From Pelargonium cotyledonis (lineage: Eukaryota > Streptophyta > Magnoliopsida > Geraniales > Geraniaceae): a stretch of 64,000 nucleotides of DNA. Every line of letters starts with the position of its first letter. Position 1 is the first letter of the stretch. The translations under genes were made by a program, and so were the position numbers. The notes beneath the pieces were generated by a model. The model did no database searches. It was not told the origin of the DNA and saw only the letters and a program-made list of their open reading frames with translations. The stretch covers positions 156,705-220,704 of the forward strand of contig JAYMTA010000003.1 of assembly GCA_036897625.1 (NCBI GenBank), given 5' to 3'. Positions 25,001 to 37,596 of this stretch are shown here, piece by piece.

Positions 25001-28000
25001 AAGTTGCTGCTATATAACAGCTTCTATTTTTCTTAAATAGAATAGTTAAAACCCGCAATGAACACTTATTACACTAAATAGACCAGCTGCCTTTTCCCTC
25101 AACTGTGCTCTATTCGACTGATAGAACTTCTCACATCCAAATTTTTGCTAACTTCGAAGTTTTGTTGTAGGATTGAGTGTGAGTAGCATAAGAATAAAAC
25201 CCTTTACTCGACAAAGCAATTATAGACTTTGCCAAACTAATCGTAATAAGTTATTCGCTATTCAATAAAAAATGAAAACCAGCTATCTATCAATTAGCAA
25301 ATATAACGTATACCCTAAAATTACTTATTTAGAGAATAAAATAGGGAAAAGAATCCCCTTAGTTGGTGAATCAGAAAAAAAAAGTAGCATTCCGATTTGT
25401 ATGAAAAAGTGACTTCAAATTGCGTAAATTTCTATGTATTTTGTTGTATAACTATTCTTGGTTATAATAAAGGATATATTATATACCATAATTTTTGATT
25501 AGTAAAAAGAAAAAAAGATATGGGTATTCTGGATCTAAGGATTTGATATTCTTGTTTTACTTAAAAGTTTAGGAATTCTTGTTTTCAGTAAGAAAAACTA
25601 CCTAAGGGGCATCTTTCTACTTTACTTCCAAAACCAACCCAGCAAAATTGTTAATATTTGAAAGTATATCTAGAGTAGCTGCGGAGGGCGTCCATGCACT
25701 CATGAGATGTACGATCTATCGCCTAACCTATTTTTATAGGTCAAGTGCCCCCCTTTTATACACATACTCAAGCACTACATATCTAGTTTCCTTAGAAAGA
25801 GTTCGTTTTTACACGAAAAGTTAAGACTCAATTTATACTACGAGGCCCTTTCCGGTTTTGCTTACTTAAATACTTTTATTCTCTTTATATAATATAGTAC
25901 TACTTCCTTGATCTTCTTAAAATAAAAGCTATTAGAAAGGCATAAGGATTCCTTTCTTTGTGAAAAACTTCTTCAGAAGACTCTGCAAAACCACCTTTCA
26001 AGCTACGCACTATCCAAAACTTGTAAAGTAAATAGGTTATATTAGGGTTAATTAGGGTTAGTGGAATACTTCAGACTGAGAATACTAATTAATATCTGCG
26101 TACTCAGAATCCAGATATCCGACAACAGGGCTAATTCAAGTAAGAAATATAAGGGGCCAAGTACCCACGTTTACAAGGGACTCCTTAACATTAAAATGAT
26201 AAAAAGTAAGCTATAACCCTTGCTACACTCTTCTCTTTCTTTACTTTTATCTATAACACAAAATCCTAAAAAATGCTCTCGTTTACGTCGCCAGCAAGTG
26301 TTGTAGCACCCTTTCTTTTATAGTAGGTTTATAAGGAATGAGCTAAATATTCTTTATGAGAAAGTTACTTCTTTTGTTTACATTTTAGTGATCTTGTTAA
26401 AGCTCTATTCTTAGGAAATTGCGCGCTCAATCGATTTAGGCTAAGGTTATACATTTTTTAGTTATGCTACTAAGAATCTCATTTATGGGGTCCCATTGGA
26501 AAAGTCCTCTTATATTAGTCTAAACGATTGCTCTTGGGAACTGAAGCCCTAATATATTAAGAAAGAATTACAAGTAAACGCATAAATAAACAGAATAGAA
26601 ATACTAGCAGTCCGGATACCGAATAGATAGAATATGTCTCAAAAAGGTAAGAATCTAACAAATTTATTCGAGAATTTCAGCCCCTAAACCCCTTTTTCTT
26701 CAAGAGGCTACTGCTAAACTAAGGTTTACTATATTAAATATTAAATACGAGTTAGTAGAAAAAAGAAAAGGATAAAAATTGACTTACACGGCAAAATTCC
26801 AACCAAGGGGATTGCAATAGGGATTCCGCAAGCTTCCCTTGTTGTAGTTAGGTAATTCACAGGACATACTTAATTTTAGCTTTCTTTTTTAACCCCATCC
26901 GGATAGGATAGGTTGTATACATATAAATTAGACACAAAGGGATTTTTCAAGCACTGAAGAGTACTCGCCCGGCCAAGAGCAGATAAGATTTTAAAGGCAG
27001 ATATATGAAGAAGTTCTAGTATATTCCTAGAGTCTTGATTTTCTTTTTAATTATACAGAGTTTGTTTTAGAATATAGAATAATACCGGGGAGAGGTTTAA
27101 CCTTGTAAAAAGGTACAAAAAGGGCGATATCCCCGTCTACTGTAATCACAAATTAAACTCTAAATCCAGTTAACTTTTCGTTATTAAGTATCCTTTTTCT
27201 TTATTTTCTTTACCCGAGTCCTTATTATAAAACTAGGTATCATATCTATAGCTGGGCCCATCCTTACTTAATAGGCACCCGCTCAAGGAGCATTAACTCA
27301 ATCTGTTTGAATGCTAAAGCAGGTCTTTAGAATTTAGAACTTGAAACCTACCAGCGTAGCATTAAAAAAAGGAAGAATACTTATTTTATTATTTATTATT
27401 AGAACATGCCCCCCGCTAACCTGCGAATAGTACAAAACTTTTCACAAGCAGGGATAATACAAGGGTAATTTATTGTCAAAGCAAAGTTCTTCATTTCTTT
27501 TTGATGTCATAGCCAGTTACTCTTTTTGTTTAGTAGTGATTATTATCAGAATTTCTGTTTATTACCCTAAGCTTGGTTTTATTCCTAGAAATTCCCAGGT
27601 GCAAGTAAAGGACTGTCTTCTCGTGCCTCCCGCCTTTTTGGAGGAGTACTAAGAAGGGGATTTGATCATGAAAAGGAGCTTATCTAGATAGATTGACTTG
27701 GTATAAAGAAAAAGAAATAGAGCTAAACTCCAGACAAATCTTCATATTAATACCCTCAGAATGAAACCCTCAGAAAACTCCTGGACCCACGTAATGTCAT
27801 GTCTCAGCCCAAGCATTGTACTTATTTTAAACTAAAAGGCATGGATACTCATTGATATTTTGTAACTTTTAAGGAAATTCTTCACAGGTAGACTTTATTT
27901 ATGGCATCCATGGGTACCTCTTGTAGAGTTCGACATCTCGACTACAAGTCTTTTTAAGCAATTGTTCCATAAGTTGGATCCATGATAGCTAACTAAAGGA

Positions 28001-29654
28001 GCTCCACTTGGAGGGGTTTGTAGGAATTGGGTGTGTACCTAAGAGGAAACTTAAAACCTGGGAAATTTTGGTTAGTAATGTGGGCTTCTCTTTATACTTT
28101 ATAATACAAAATAAAACAAAAAGAAGAATCCTAGAACAAGCTACTCTTTGTCATTACAGTTCCTCGAGAATCATTGCATGAATATGAAATCTTGAAAATA
28201 GAGCTACTAAACTTTTACTAGCTTAAAACAACCAGGATCCACATTTTAGTTGATAACGCCCTTCGAGTCCGGGCCAGGGTAAGTAACAACCTTGATTCTA
28301 TGCTTTATGTACTAGAGTTTGATAGGAAGAAAAGTCTATAAAATACATAATTAACGTAAATGTTGCTTGGTTTTTCTTGATAAGGAACACTTTTTAGTAA
28401 TATTTTAAATATGCACTTCGGAAGGAAAGAAAGAATCCTTTTTAGTTTTTCTATGTAGATTTTGAGTCCAGTTTTTGAGCAGGTATACCACTCCGATATA
28501 ACGACTCTCACTAGGCTCATACTTATTAAAGGAATTCCCCTACCTAATATAAGTAGTAATTATCTATATATCAGGATTTTTTTAGATTAGACAAAAGATA
28601 AAGTTAACTATATATACACTAGCAAAAAGAGCATCCCCAAAATTACGGAGTTTTGCTAAAGTCTAGGAAATAACACTATAATTAATAAATAAGATTTAGT
28701 GAAATTTCTCAAAGTTATCCCTTTTTAAATTAAAGCTAACCAGTTCCTAAGATTTTTATGGAAATTCATTGTAGTTTTTACTAAGTTTTACTAAGACTGA
28801 ATTGTAATATAAGAGGCTATCCGGATAATACAGAGCCTTAGTCCTACTAAAAGCAAACCCTAATTTCTATAGTTGTGATACATATTGGGTCATAAAAAGA
28901 TTACAGCTAATTTGAATTCTATCAGGACTCTCTAGCTTAAAGAAAGAACGAAAATTAAATTAATCAAATACTTCGTGGTATAGTCATAAAGACATAGTCT
29001 ATCCTTAGAACTTGGTACTAAAGCCAGTTCTAGAAAGAAGACCTGTAGAATATACTTAGCCTTCTTTATTAGTATTAGCTCTTTCACAATAATCTTCAAA
29101 AATCTTTTTATGTTCTAGTTCTTCTCTTATCTTAGGGCATATTGCTATTAAGGAATAAAAGAGATTCAGTTAAAGAAGTTGTCGAGAAAAAAGCATGTAA
29201 AGTCAAAGTTTTAAGGAAATTTAGGGTTTATGTTTGATAATTAAAAATTTTAAGGAGTATATGTAACGCCCTTTTATCTCACCGAATACTTATAATAGAA
29301 GTTTATATACCCGTTTTCATAAAGATCCGGGAAAATTGAATTTTGTATGACATCTCTGCACCCCTACCGCTTTGACTTCCCCCAGTGCCCAAAACAAGGT
29401 ACATTGATCTTAAATCTATCCCTATTACTAAGGTGGGTACTTAGTTAGTTAATTTTAGATACAAAAAAGCTGGATTAGTATAGATAAAATATTAGAATCA
29501 TCTAAGGTCTAGGCTGTTCGAGAGCTGTAACTGCTTTTTTATTTAGTTTAGCAAGGAATAAGGCACACATTAGCCTCGAGTAAACCTTCCTAAAGACTTC
29601 GGGAATACAAGGCCCATAAGATCTTATTCCCAAGTGAAAGCAGAAAGAAACTCC
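22076..29654. other. Large gene desert (7.5 kb)
   Basis: No supported gene. It holds G7 at 24254-24260, the diverged partners of the 16.13 and 11.95 kb segments near 25304 and 25390, and a D-arm-like word (CGACTGATAGAAC, about 25118) without a T-arm. TTAGGG occurs twice near 26044 without extending. Frames of 82 codons at 23458 and 24571 start with TTG or GTG and lack a ribosome binding site. Confidence 0.55.
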
Positions 29655-29732
29655 TTAAGCTTAGACATCATGGTAAGAACATAATGAAAAACTATAAACA
29701 GACGGGGGTTCGAGTCGATTTAACCCCTAAGG
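29655..29732 (+). pseudogene. Possible tRNA-like relic
   Basis: GACGGGGGTTCGAGTCGATT (29702-29721) resembles a tRNA T-arm. Upstream CATGGTAAGAACATAATG (about 29669) is a poor D-arm candidate. No anticodon stem can be drawn, so only the 3' part is credible. Confidence 0.28.
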
Positions 29733-30182
29733 ATACTCTACTTTTTGACAACAACTACTTTTCGTAATAATGTGTGTGACCTAAAACCTGTAATTGACAG
29801 CTTAAAAAGGAAAGTACAAAAGAAAAAGGCTATCTAAGAAGGGGGGTTTCTTGATTTATACGCAGGATTTCGTTTCTGGGACAAACAGCAAGGGCTTTTA
29901 AATGATATTTTGTCTTTCTTCTAGTTACTAAAATTCTCCTTTTTTACTTAGAAGCCTTTTATTTAGTATGATACCGAAAATCACGGCTAACCCCTTGACT
30001 TTATTAATTAGTAGCGGAACCGATTCTATCCCTCTACTCAGTTAATACAAGGAACAGGTAATTATATAAGGTTTGTTTCTTTTATCTCGGGAATCCCTTA
30101 AATATTGCTATAATCCCTCTGATTGTTGTGTAGTTGCTAAGTACCAAGGTTTTACAATCTACATGCTTGGGATCAGGAAAAG

Positions 30183-30300
30183 GCTTAGATGATAAGGATC
30201 ATAGCACTTAAACCTGCAACCCAGGGCTAAAGGCTAGGTTGTTCTACCCAGCCAAATTCTATTCAAATTGATCATAACTTAGTATACTTTTTAAGAAGTG
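30183..30300 (-). repeat. Dispersed repeat R2, copy a, with tRNA-like core
   Basis: Matches 38116-38225 in the same orientation. Both contain, on the minus strand, a tRNA-like core (GGCTGGGTAGAACAAC as D-arm and TTGCAGGTTTAAGTGCT as T-arm; 30200-30255 here). On the plus strand the core is followed by GATCATAACTTAGTAT and a T-run. This copy has an extra ~12 bp (about 30257-30268) between core and tail, and its T-arm is more decayed than copy b. The acceptor arm is absent. Because the flank is copied with the tRNA, whole segments are duplicated rather than tRNA genes alone. Confidence 0.7.
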
Positions 30301-32435
30301 ATGAGCTCTGTGTTAACAAATCCATGAAAAAGAAGTAAGTCTTGCTGATATTAATAAAAAGAGGACTCGTTTAGAAGAAGATTTAGGACAAACTAAGTAC
30401 TTAAGAGTTTACTTGTGTACTAGATATCACGGGAATTCTTGCCTTTTTTATATTAAGGGTCAACCTCTTTACTACTTAAAGAGCCAGAGAGTCTTAATAA
30501 GTTCTAGAACAAAATAAACCTACCCGGAATTGGGCCTTTATTCTAAGAGGGGGGAAGAAAGTCAAATAAGGAACAAAGAAAACCAATACAATAGATTAGA
30601 CTTCTATAATCTTAGTTGAATGTTTTTAATAATTAGGAATTTACTGAAATGAGCTGTACTGCCGCCTCTCTCGTTCATGATAGTTATGAATGAAAAGAGT
30701 AATAAGAGTACCTTATTATTTTAAAAGATTTTTAGGAATGTGGTTATATTTATATTTAGGAAAAGAATTCAACCTAACCTAGTTTTTCTGAATCCTGTTT
30801 TTGTACTAATAGTCAGAGTGTTCTCTCCTTATCTCAAAACTTTGCTCCTTCTTCTTGCTTGTAGTTCTTGTAGCTACTCCAAGAGTCAGTGTAGCTCTTT
30901 CTTCTGTTTTCTTTCGAGTTGGGTTCTGTCTTTAGCAGCTCCTTAGGATACAGAGTCAAGCTCATAAGAAAAAAGCTATGATAGAGAGTTAGGCTTTCAA
31001 AAGAAGGGTATCTCTTTTAATTTCCTCAGTTCTGAAACTAGGGATTTAAAAGTAAAGAGGGATTCTTGTACTTGAAGGGGTATGGGGAATAGGGACTAAC
31101 TGTAGGGATTCTAAGTTAAAGTTCTCGGTTTAAGGCTGCTAGAGCTGGGTATTCATTCGGGAGTCTTATGGGTAAGCCCCCAAAATCCGGGTAAGTACGA
31201 ATTCTAACAAGAGAGGTTTGTTATAGCTATGAAAATTATTAAGAAAGCTTGAGGTAATAGGCTACAGGTAGGCGATACAGGGTATACCGAAGATAGCAAG
31301 TAAGAATACGAATAAGCAATAGATGTTGGCTATAACGTAAGTAGGTTTCTTTATGTATACTCTTTATATTTCCTTCAGATGCCTACCGCTTGGTCGCTAG
31401 ACGGGGGCTTGTTCTGGAAGCAAATACCTTTTAACTTATAAATACAATATCTACTTTATTGACTTCCTAATTACTCACAGGAAAGGGTCCAAAAGGTAAA
31501 AGCAGAACTACGAATTGCATTGTTTAAGTGACAGGAAACAACTTCATTGAGAGTTCCATATATATACTCAAATTCCTATTATTAACGCATGGTTTACTTT
31601 TTCTTGGTTTGCGAAGAACTTATCTTCTTATTAGTGAAACCTCTTCTCTTAAAACCCTGCCCTTGGATTTCCATTTTTTATGTACACAATTAAATACTTT
31701 CAATAAAAAGGACTAAGAACAATCACTCTAGCTTTGTTAGAATAGTACCACTATTACCAGATACTAGCTTAAGAGTTACGAGTCTAATTATTGAAGTTTT
31801 CAATGAAGAGGCAAAGTACCAATTGGTTTTAACACATAGTAGGAAACTTTTATGTCATAGATGTAAAGGAATTTTTAGAGAACTGGATAAACCTTGAGGG
31901 GAGTCTCTCTTTTAAAATAAAAGGTTCACAATTTCCAAATAAAGTAAGTAATGAAATCGCTTGACTTAACTGTAAGATAAAACTAATAATCACCCATTTG
32001 CGAGTCTAATACACTAATAAACACACATTTCTAGAAAAGCTTCTACATACTTAATAATCAGAGTTCATACCCAAGAAGGAGATAGTAGTCTAGCTAATTT
32101 GACATTAAAAATTTGGCGGGAACTCCTTTTTACTATTACCAAGGGGTATTAACAATAGTTATATAAGCAAGAATTTTTTAGGATCTGTTCCGTTTATTAT
32201 GATCTTACGACCCTCTATTCCTTGGTAAAAAGAAATATTAAAACGGAAACCCGGATCCTCTTTAGATTAGAAATTTGGATGTAGGGCTTGGTACTATAAC
32301 GATGTTTGGATAAGAATTCTGTTAATAACAGTCCATATTCTTCCTCTTTCCCCATATAGAACTCTTTTAAGTTTTTAACTTGGCCACACTCTATGATACA
32401 AACAAGAAACCCTAGAACATTCATTTTGATATCAA
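30301..32435. other. Gene desert with mild purine-rich stretch
   Basis: No supported gene. From about 30960 to 31300 the plus strand leans to purines and resembles the skewed blocks, and TTCCTTCAGATGCCTACCG near 31374 is a diverged match to about 10257. A 68-codon GTG-start hydrophobic frame (30740-30946) has no ribosome binding site. Confidence 0.45.
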
Positions 32436-32508
32436 GCGCAGTTAAGCTATAGGAAGTACATGGATTTTAAAAGGTGTTTTTAGTTCAAATCCTACTATAG
32501 GAGAGTGA
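32436..32508 (+). pseudogene. Possible tRNA-like relic (Lys/Leu-type)
   Basis: TTTAGTTCAAATCCTACTA (about 32479-32497) has the T-loop box of a tRNA, and GGATTTTAAAAGG (32462-32474) lies where the anticodon arm should be. The stems do not close properly and the D-arm is unclear. A weak call. Confidence 0.28.
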
Positions 32509-33867
32509 GACAAGAAAGTTTGACTTGTTCTTAACTATAGGAGTAAGCTCTTTTTCGGAATCCCCTAGCCTTGTGCTACTATACTGGGCTACAGATTAAG
32601 GGGGAGTAGTAAACGGAATACAAAACTCTTGTTATCAGAGTATATACTTGTGCATGGAATAAAGTTAGTAAGCGTTGCTATATTTGTAATGGAAGGGTAT
32701 TTGTCTTATATTTTACAAGTATATTTTTAATAAGTAATGTAAGCAAACTCCTTGTAGTCTTTTTTTATTCCGTTGATATTTCAATACAAGTGATCCCTTA
32801 GAGTAATTTCTTGTTCTAGTTAAAATATTACTAGCTTTTTTAATATTAATATTAGTTTTTGGGACAGAAAGATTGACTTGACTAAAGGAATCCTCCGAAT
32901 TGCTTAAAAGAGCCTGGCTATACGAAGTCAGCGAGAAATAAGCAGCCGGTTAAGTATCAATTAAAGTCATAAAATCCTGTCCTTTTATCTTCCGTCTGGC
33001 CGGATAGGTGTTGCACAGATCAAATCAAGGGAAGTTGAGAGTCCTATTTAGAGTACCTTAATTTATCTTCCTTTATAATTGCTAGTATCTTAGAAAAAGA
33101 AAATACTAAAAAAGGGGGGGTCTGCTCTAACTATCAGGAAAACACTACGACTTTGTATCCTAAAAACGTACTAACAAACACACTTTTGGAATTCTCTACT
33201 TAGAACAAAAACCCCGTACTCTTTAGAATAGGTATCCTTATATTGCTAAGTTTTTAGGTTCAAATGAGTCAAGTTACACTCCTGAAAATACCTTTAATTT
33301 ATGTTGATCTCATGTGTTTCGTTTCATCCTGTTCAAGAATTCAGTTAGAAGAATAATAACTAAATAAAGGATTCTACAGTAAATGAGCTCCGTTCGACTA
33401 ACCTATAAAACATTCTTATAAAAGAGAGGCCTCCTAATATTAGATAGGATAAATAGGTTCCTTTTTAAGTAGAATAACTACCACAAAATATCTTACTGTC
33501 ACTAGATTCTTAAATTGCGCTCCTCTTTTTGACTCAAGAATTCCTGCACTGCGAGTGCCCGCTGTGTACTTTAATTTCGAAAAGGGATAACTTTTTATAT
33601 CCTAATTATGACGAATAAAAAGAAAAACCAGGCTGTGGGAGCTCCTTATCAGCTGAGTTTAGGATGGGGTCCCTTTAACCTAGTTAGTGAGGCTACAAGT
33701 AAGATTACTAAATAAAGAGGTGTATTTAGTACAAGCATAGGAGAATCCGCTCTTTCTAATGAGTACATTAGCAAAGAAAATCACTTAAAAATATATAAAG
33801 ATTACAATTGCAATAAGATCTACTCCATACTTATATACTGAATTCGAGTTATTAGAACTTCTAGTAT
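32509..33867. other. Gene desert
   Basis: No supported gene. G7 at 33114-33120 is the only notable point. Confidence 0.5.
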
Positions 33868-33943
33868 AGGCTGAGATAGCTCAGTTGGTAGAGCATTGGA
33901 AGATTAACCGAACGAACATAGGTTCAAGTCTATTCATTATTCG
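33868..33943 (+). tRNA. Degenerate tRNA-like element (Thr/Arg-type)
   Basis: GCTGAGATAGCTCAGTTGGT (33870-33889) followed by AGAGC is an almost perfect bacterial/organellar tRNA 5' segment and D-arm. ATAGGTTCAAGTCTAT (33918-33933) forms a T-arm. The anticodon region (TTGGAAGATTAACCGAA, 33897-33913) pairs at only three of five positions and has no T33, so the anticodon is not assigned. The acceptor 3' strand does not complement GGCTGAG. The stretch GGTAGAGCATTGGAAGA is shared with the minus-strand element at 39298-39371, so the two may be related copies. Confidence 0.5.
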
Positions 33944-35440
33944 TATTTAAGAAAGAACTCTGAGAAGTGGCTAGAAATTTAGATTCTGAGACATTTTTAA
34001 GCACCTTGCTTTGTAGCTTGGTTGCTTTTTTCTTGTGAACTTTGTCTGATTACTATGTGGTCGCTTGCGTTGAGTATTTTTTCTTTACTCGTTGGATTCT
34101 CAGGAAGACCCTTATTTGAGAATCGCTTTGTCAGTGTCCTAATGTACTAGAAAGGTTCTTTGAACTTAATATCTCTACTGTCCCTTCTTTTTTCCTATTT
34201 GACTAAATTGGATAAAAGAAATGTTAACTCTCTTCTAATCTTGCGGACTCAGACTTTTGCGAGAGATTAAATAAATAATATGGAATTCTGCACTAAATTT
34301 TATACACTAAAAAGAGGTTTAAAAGCAAAGCTGCTAATACTACAATTTAGAGGCTCATTTGTTCTATATTAGTATAATTGATAGAAAACAGAAAGAATTT
34401 TTCGGTATTTAAAGGGGTTACAATGTATTCGGTGTTAGCAACGGGTCTCTCATTTATAGATAAGCTTGGGTATCCGCCTCGTAACTGTTTCGAGTCATTC
34501 TGTATTCACCAAACCAACAAATTAGCACTTTCTCGAGCTATCACTAACTACATCTAGCAATTACAGTAAAGGTATATCTAAAACTCCGTGAAGTTATTAA
34601 CTCTTTATTCCAGGATTTCTTTAATAAAACCCTAAAAAAAAGAAATAGCTCTTATACTTTGTCAGCAAAACAACCCTTCACTTTCATACAGGAGATATAT
34701 GATCCCTTGTTTTTGAATTAATAGAGTAGAAATAGATAACTTTATTAAAGAAGTACTCTATTTCTGGCAAAGTAAGTAGTATAAGGTAAGAATATCATAT
34801 TACCTTGCATAAATAGTAAAGGCAGCCTCCACCTAGACACCGATCTAGGAAAGGAAGTCGTTTTTCTTCAATTAACTAATAGTTTTTCAACTAGTCTCCA
34901 AAACTTTAGATAAGGAAATCCTTAGTATCTTCTTATTATAAACCCGTTCGTGCACCTCCTTATACCAATCTAAGTCCAAGGTTAATAAGGAGTTTTAGTC
35001 TAGCTTTAAGTCTCAGCTGTTGATTTATTTGTCTACAGGTTTTTACTAAGAACAGAGTTGTACTTGTCTAGAATAAAACTTGATATAATTAAAAAATAGT
35101 CTTGCGATTTACTTTTTGGTAAAATACATATAAGTCTTGGCTAATAATCCGGGGTTTTACATACAAATCTTCTGTCTTCGTCTCCTTATTATAAGGCTTT
35201 CCTATATTCTTCTTATGAGTTTTCAAAGGGAATTCCAGCCTGGATTGTTACTTCTGTAGATGATAATTGCATAAATCTCTCGGAAAAACAAAAAGTCGAA
35301 TTTGTTAAATTTTTACATGGATTCTATATACATTTAATAAAAAAGGGTCTCATTACATCCTATTTTTCTGCTAAACACCTGAGGTAGCCTGTACAAGCAG
35401 CAGGTCTTTATGACGTTGAAGCTAGTATACATATGGAGTT
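33944..35440. other. Gene desert
   Basis: No supported gene or RNA. Confidence 0.5.
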
Positions 35441-35833
35441 ATGAGTGAGTTAAGAAAACTACAAGTAGATATAGAAAGAGAAACTATGCAATTTAAGGAG
35501 TCTTCCATTCAATCAAAAAGTTATCTACAATCTTGTTAAACGGGTGGTCCAAACTAAGGATGGTCAGTATTATAAACCAAAAGATCTTCTTTACGCTTTT
35601 TGTAATTGGAATACTATTATTCTACCAATTAGGTCAAAGCTACTTATGGTCTACCTTTCTGTAAAAACGGGCAATGCATACCAGGTAATACGCCTAAAAA
35701 GGTGTCTGATATGGCTGGGGAGGATATTTAACTGTGCCAACTAAAGACATTTATGGTAGGTTTAGATTTATGAGTGCGCCTAACCTGGATCATTTCAATA
35801 TTGAATTTTTGGGTGCACAGCTTGATAAAATTA
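35441..35833 (+). other. Coding-like frame fragments, unidentified
   Basis: Two fragments here look more protein-like than their surroundings. One is a 32-codon ATG frame (35441-35539) with a charged, helix-prone composition (MSELRKLQVDIERE at its start). The other is a 41-codon stop-free frame ending at about 35833 that includes DIYGRFRFMSAPNLDHFN. They are separated by frame breaks. A third, 66-codon frame overlaps in another phase (35544-35744). I recognise no family. This could be a broken gene just upstream of the RNase P-like RNA, or chance. Confidence 0.2.
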
Positions 35834-36099
35834 ATTAACTTCATTAGGTGTTGGGTCTGCTCTTGATAGACCTGTGAAATATTCAACTGGATATTACAAG
35901 ACATCTCAAAAATACCCACTCCTATTTACACCGTACATAATTGTTTTTCTAACTGCACAACCCTATTGTAACCTTTTACGTAACATATATACACACGGTC
36001 CTATCATCCGTTGTAAGCACCTCTAATTCTTATTAACCAAATCATCTATGAAAATAGGATCGCGTCAGAACTTTAGAATCTTGGGTAGGTTACTTTATA

Positions 36100-36400
36100 T
36101 AGTGTGGTATGTACTGGCTTCGGTAAAGAGGAAAGTCCGCGGTTAAACGGGGGTCTAACTTACCAAAAGGGTTAGCTACTTAAGAAGGTATAGTCTTGTT
36201 ATGGAATAAACTTACTACTCTATACAGGGTCCTGTTAGGAATTAGATTTCAGTATTTTAAACAAGATAAAGAAATCTAATGAACAAAGTCTTTGGGATTA
36301 AACTAGACTCCATTACTGGGTAGTATAACCGAGGAAATCACTTTCTTTATTGAAACAATAAAGAGTTGGGCTAAGGGCCATTCTATTAGTTAATTAAAAT
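36100..36400 (+). ncRNA. rnpB: RNase P RNA-like element (partial or divergent)
   Basis: RNase P RNA is the catalytic RNA that trims tRNA 5' leaders. The 5' conserved core GAGGAAAGTCCGC is present at 36128-36140. It is preceded, as in bacterial and organellar forms, by a small hairpin TACTG-GCTT-CGGTA (36112-36125). A possible second conserved piece lies near 36330 (CCGAGGAAATCAC...GAAACAATA), recalling the GAGGA...AGAAACA segment. The universal 3' region that pairs back to the core (ending in an ACAGAA-type motif) was not found by eye. The element is therefore either truncated or an unusual organellar form; the end coordinate is nominal. Confidence 0.45.
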
Positions 36401-37140
36401 CGTATTAGTCCTTATCTTGTGCTTAGTGATCCTCTAAAATCGTGCCGAGAGAGAGACTTATTGAAATACCAAGTTAATCTAGGCAAGTTTTAGTATATCG
36501 GAAAAGAAAGTTACTAGGATTCTTTAGAATATCTTAGTCTTATGGGATAATTCCTGCTTTTAGTAAGTAATACTTAAAAAAACCCATAAAATAACTCTTA
36601 ACTTTTGTTCTAACAGCACCCCTTTTTTCTTTTTCATATCTAGAAAAGACTATTAAACCTAATACTAAACCGGGAAGATTCCGGAGTTCTACATGAGACT
36701 TAGAATCGGAATCGCTTAGATAAGAAATCTCCTGGTTATAAGTTATACTAGCAATTGATGAATAAATTTATAGAGCCCGTATTTACTTACGAGCAAGAAC
36801 CCAATTAGATATGATAAAAGAGTCAAGTGAATTTAGGCGTGTTAGAATGTTTTTACGATTATGATTTTACAGTGATTCCTTATTTAGAATATTCACCATA
36901 ATAAGAAAACACGTTTTTTTGGAACCTAGAGTAGGGTTACCTCCGTATATTGAATCTATAGTAATTAAAAAGGGCCCTTGTAAGATACCAGATATCCTGC
37001 TGTAAAACGGGAGATCTCCTAAATATTACAGCTATGTATAATGAGTAATTAGTTAAAAGGGCAGAATAAAGAACCTATAGCTGCAAGAATTCGGGATTAC
37101 CATTAGCTTTCAGTATAACAACTATTTGACTTCCTATAAC
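36401..37140. other. Gene desert
   Basis: No supported gene. If the RNase P-like RNA is longer than drawn, its 3' end would lie here, but I could not identify its conserved 3' motifs. Confidence 0.4.
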
Positions 37141-37211
37141 TATAACCGGCTGAATTCGAACCTGCGGCTGCGTTATAACTTTAGTGGCACTTTACCCATG
37201 TGACACACAAG
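37141..37211 (-). pseudogene. tRNA-like relic (Ile-CAU/Met-type suggested)
   Basis: On the minus strand ATGGGTAAAGTGCC (37187-37200) reads as a D-arm and CCGCAGGTTCGAATTCAGCC (37148-37167) as a T-arm, whose stem pairs at four of five positions. Between them AAAGTTATAACGCAG recalls the Ile-CAU tRNA (CTCATAAT) but has lost the anticodon. No acceptor pairing is seen. Confidence 0.42.
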
Positions 37212-37481
37212 AAGTTAAGAAGTGTTAGATCAAGCAAGAATCCAAGATTTTTTATTTAGTCATAGTTTAAGCAATTTCATTTTTCCATTCATCTAGTAAA
37301 CGGATATCTTTCCAAGTTATAACGAAGATAGGTTTCGACTTATCCCAGAAACCAGAAAGACACAAAGTAGATACGTATGCATGGGGTGCCCCTATTAGTC
37401 CTGAGTCCTTCTATTTAGGGTATGCATATGATCGGTCTTCTAGACTTCGCTGAAATCCGGGGTAGTAGTCGAAGCTGCTTT

Positions 37482-37535
37482 TTTTGTATATTTTTGTATA
37501 TGATGTATTATAAATATATGTATATATATTTTAGG
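37482..37535. repeat. A+T-only tract
   Basis: A T/A-rich low-complexity stretch of TTTTTGTATA and TATATATG words with very few G or C, just upstream of the nested hairpin. It could be easily melted DNA; no origin signature is seen. Confidence 0.5.
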
Positions 37536-37596
37536 CTTCGGAAATTGGTTTGCTAAATAAACATAAGTAATATTGTATTATTTATTAAATTTAGAG

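Noticed and set aside
26040-26062. Telomere-like TTAGGG words
   Set aside because: Only two copies with irregular spacing; no array.
36183-36200. AAGGTATAGTC resembling the P7 end of group I introns
   Set aside because: No other group I core elements (P, Q, R) are seen, and the word resembles the recurrent GGTATAGCT module.
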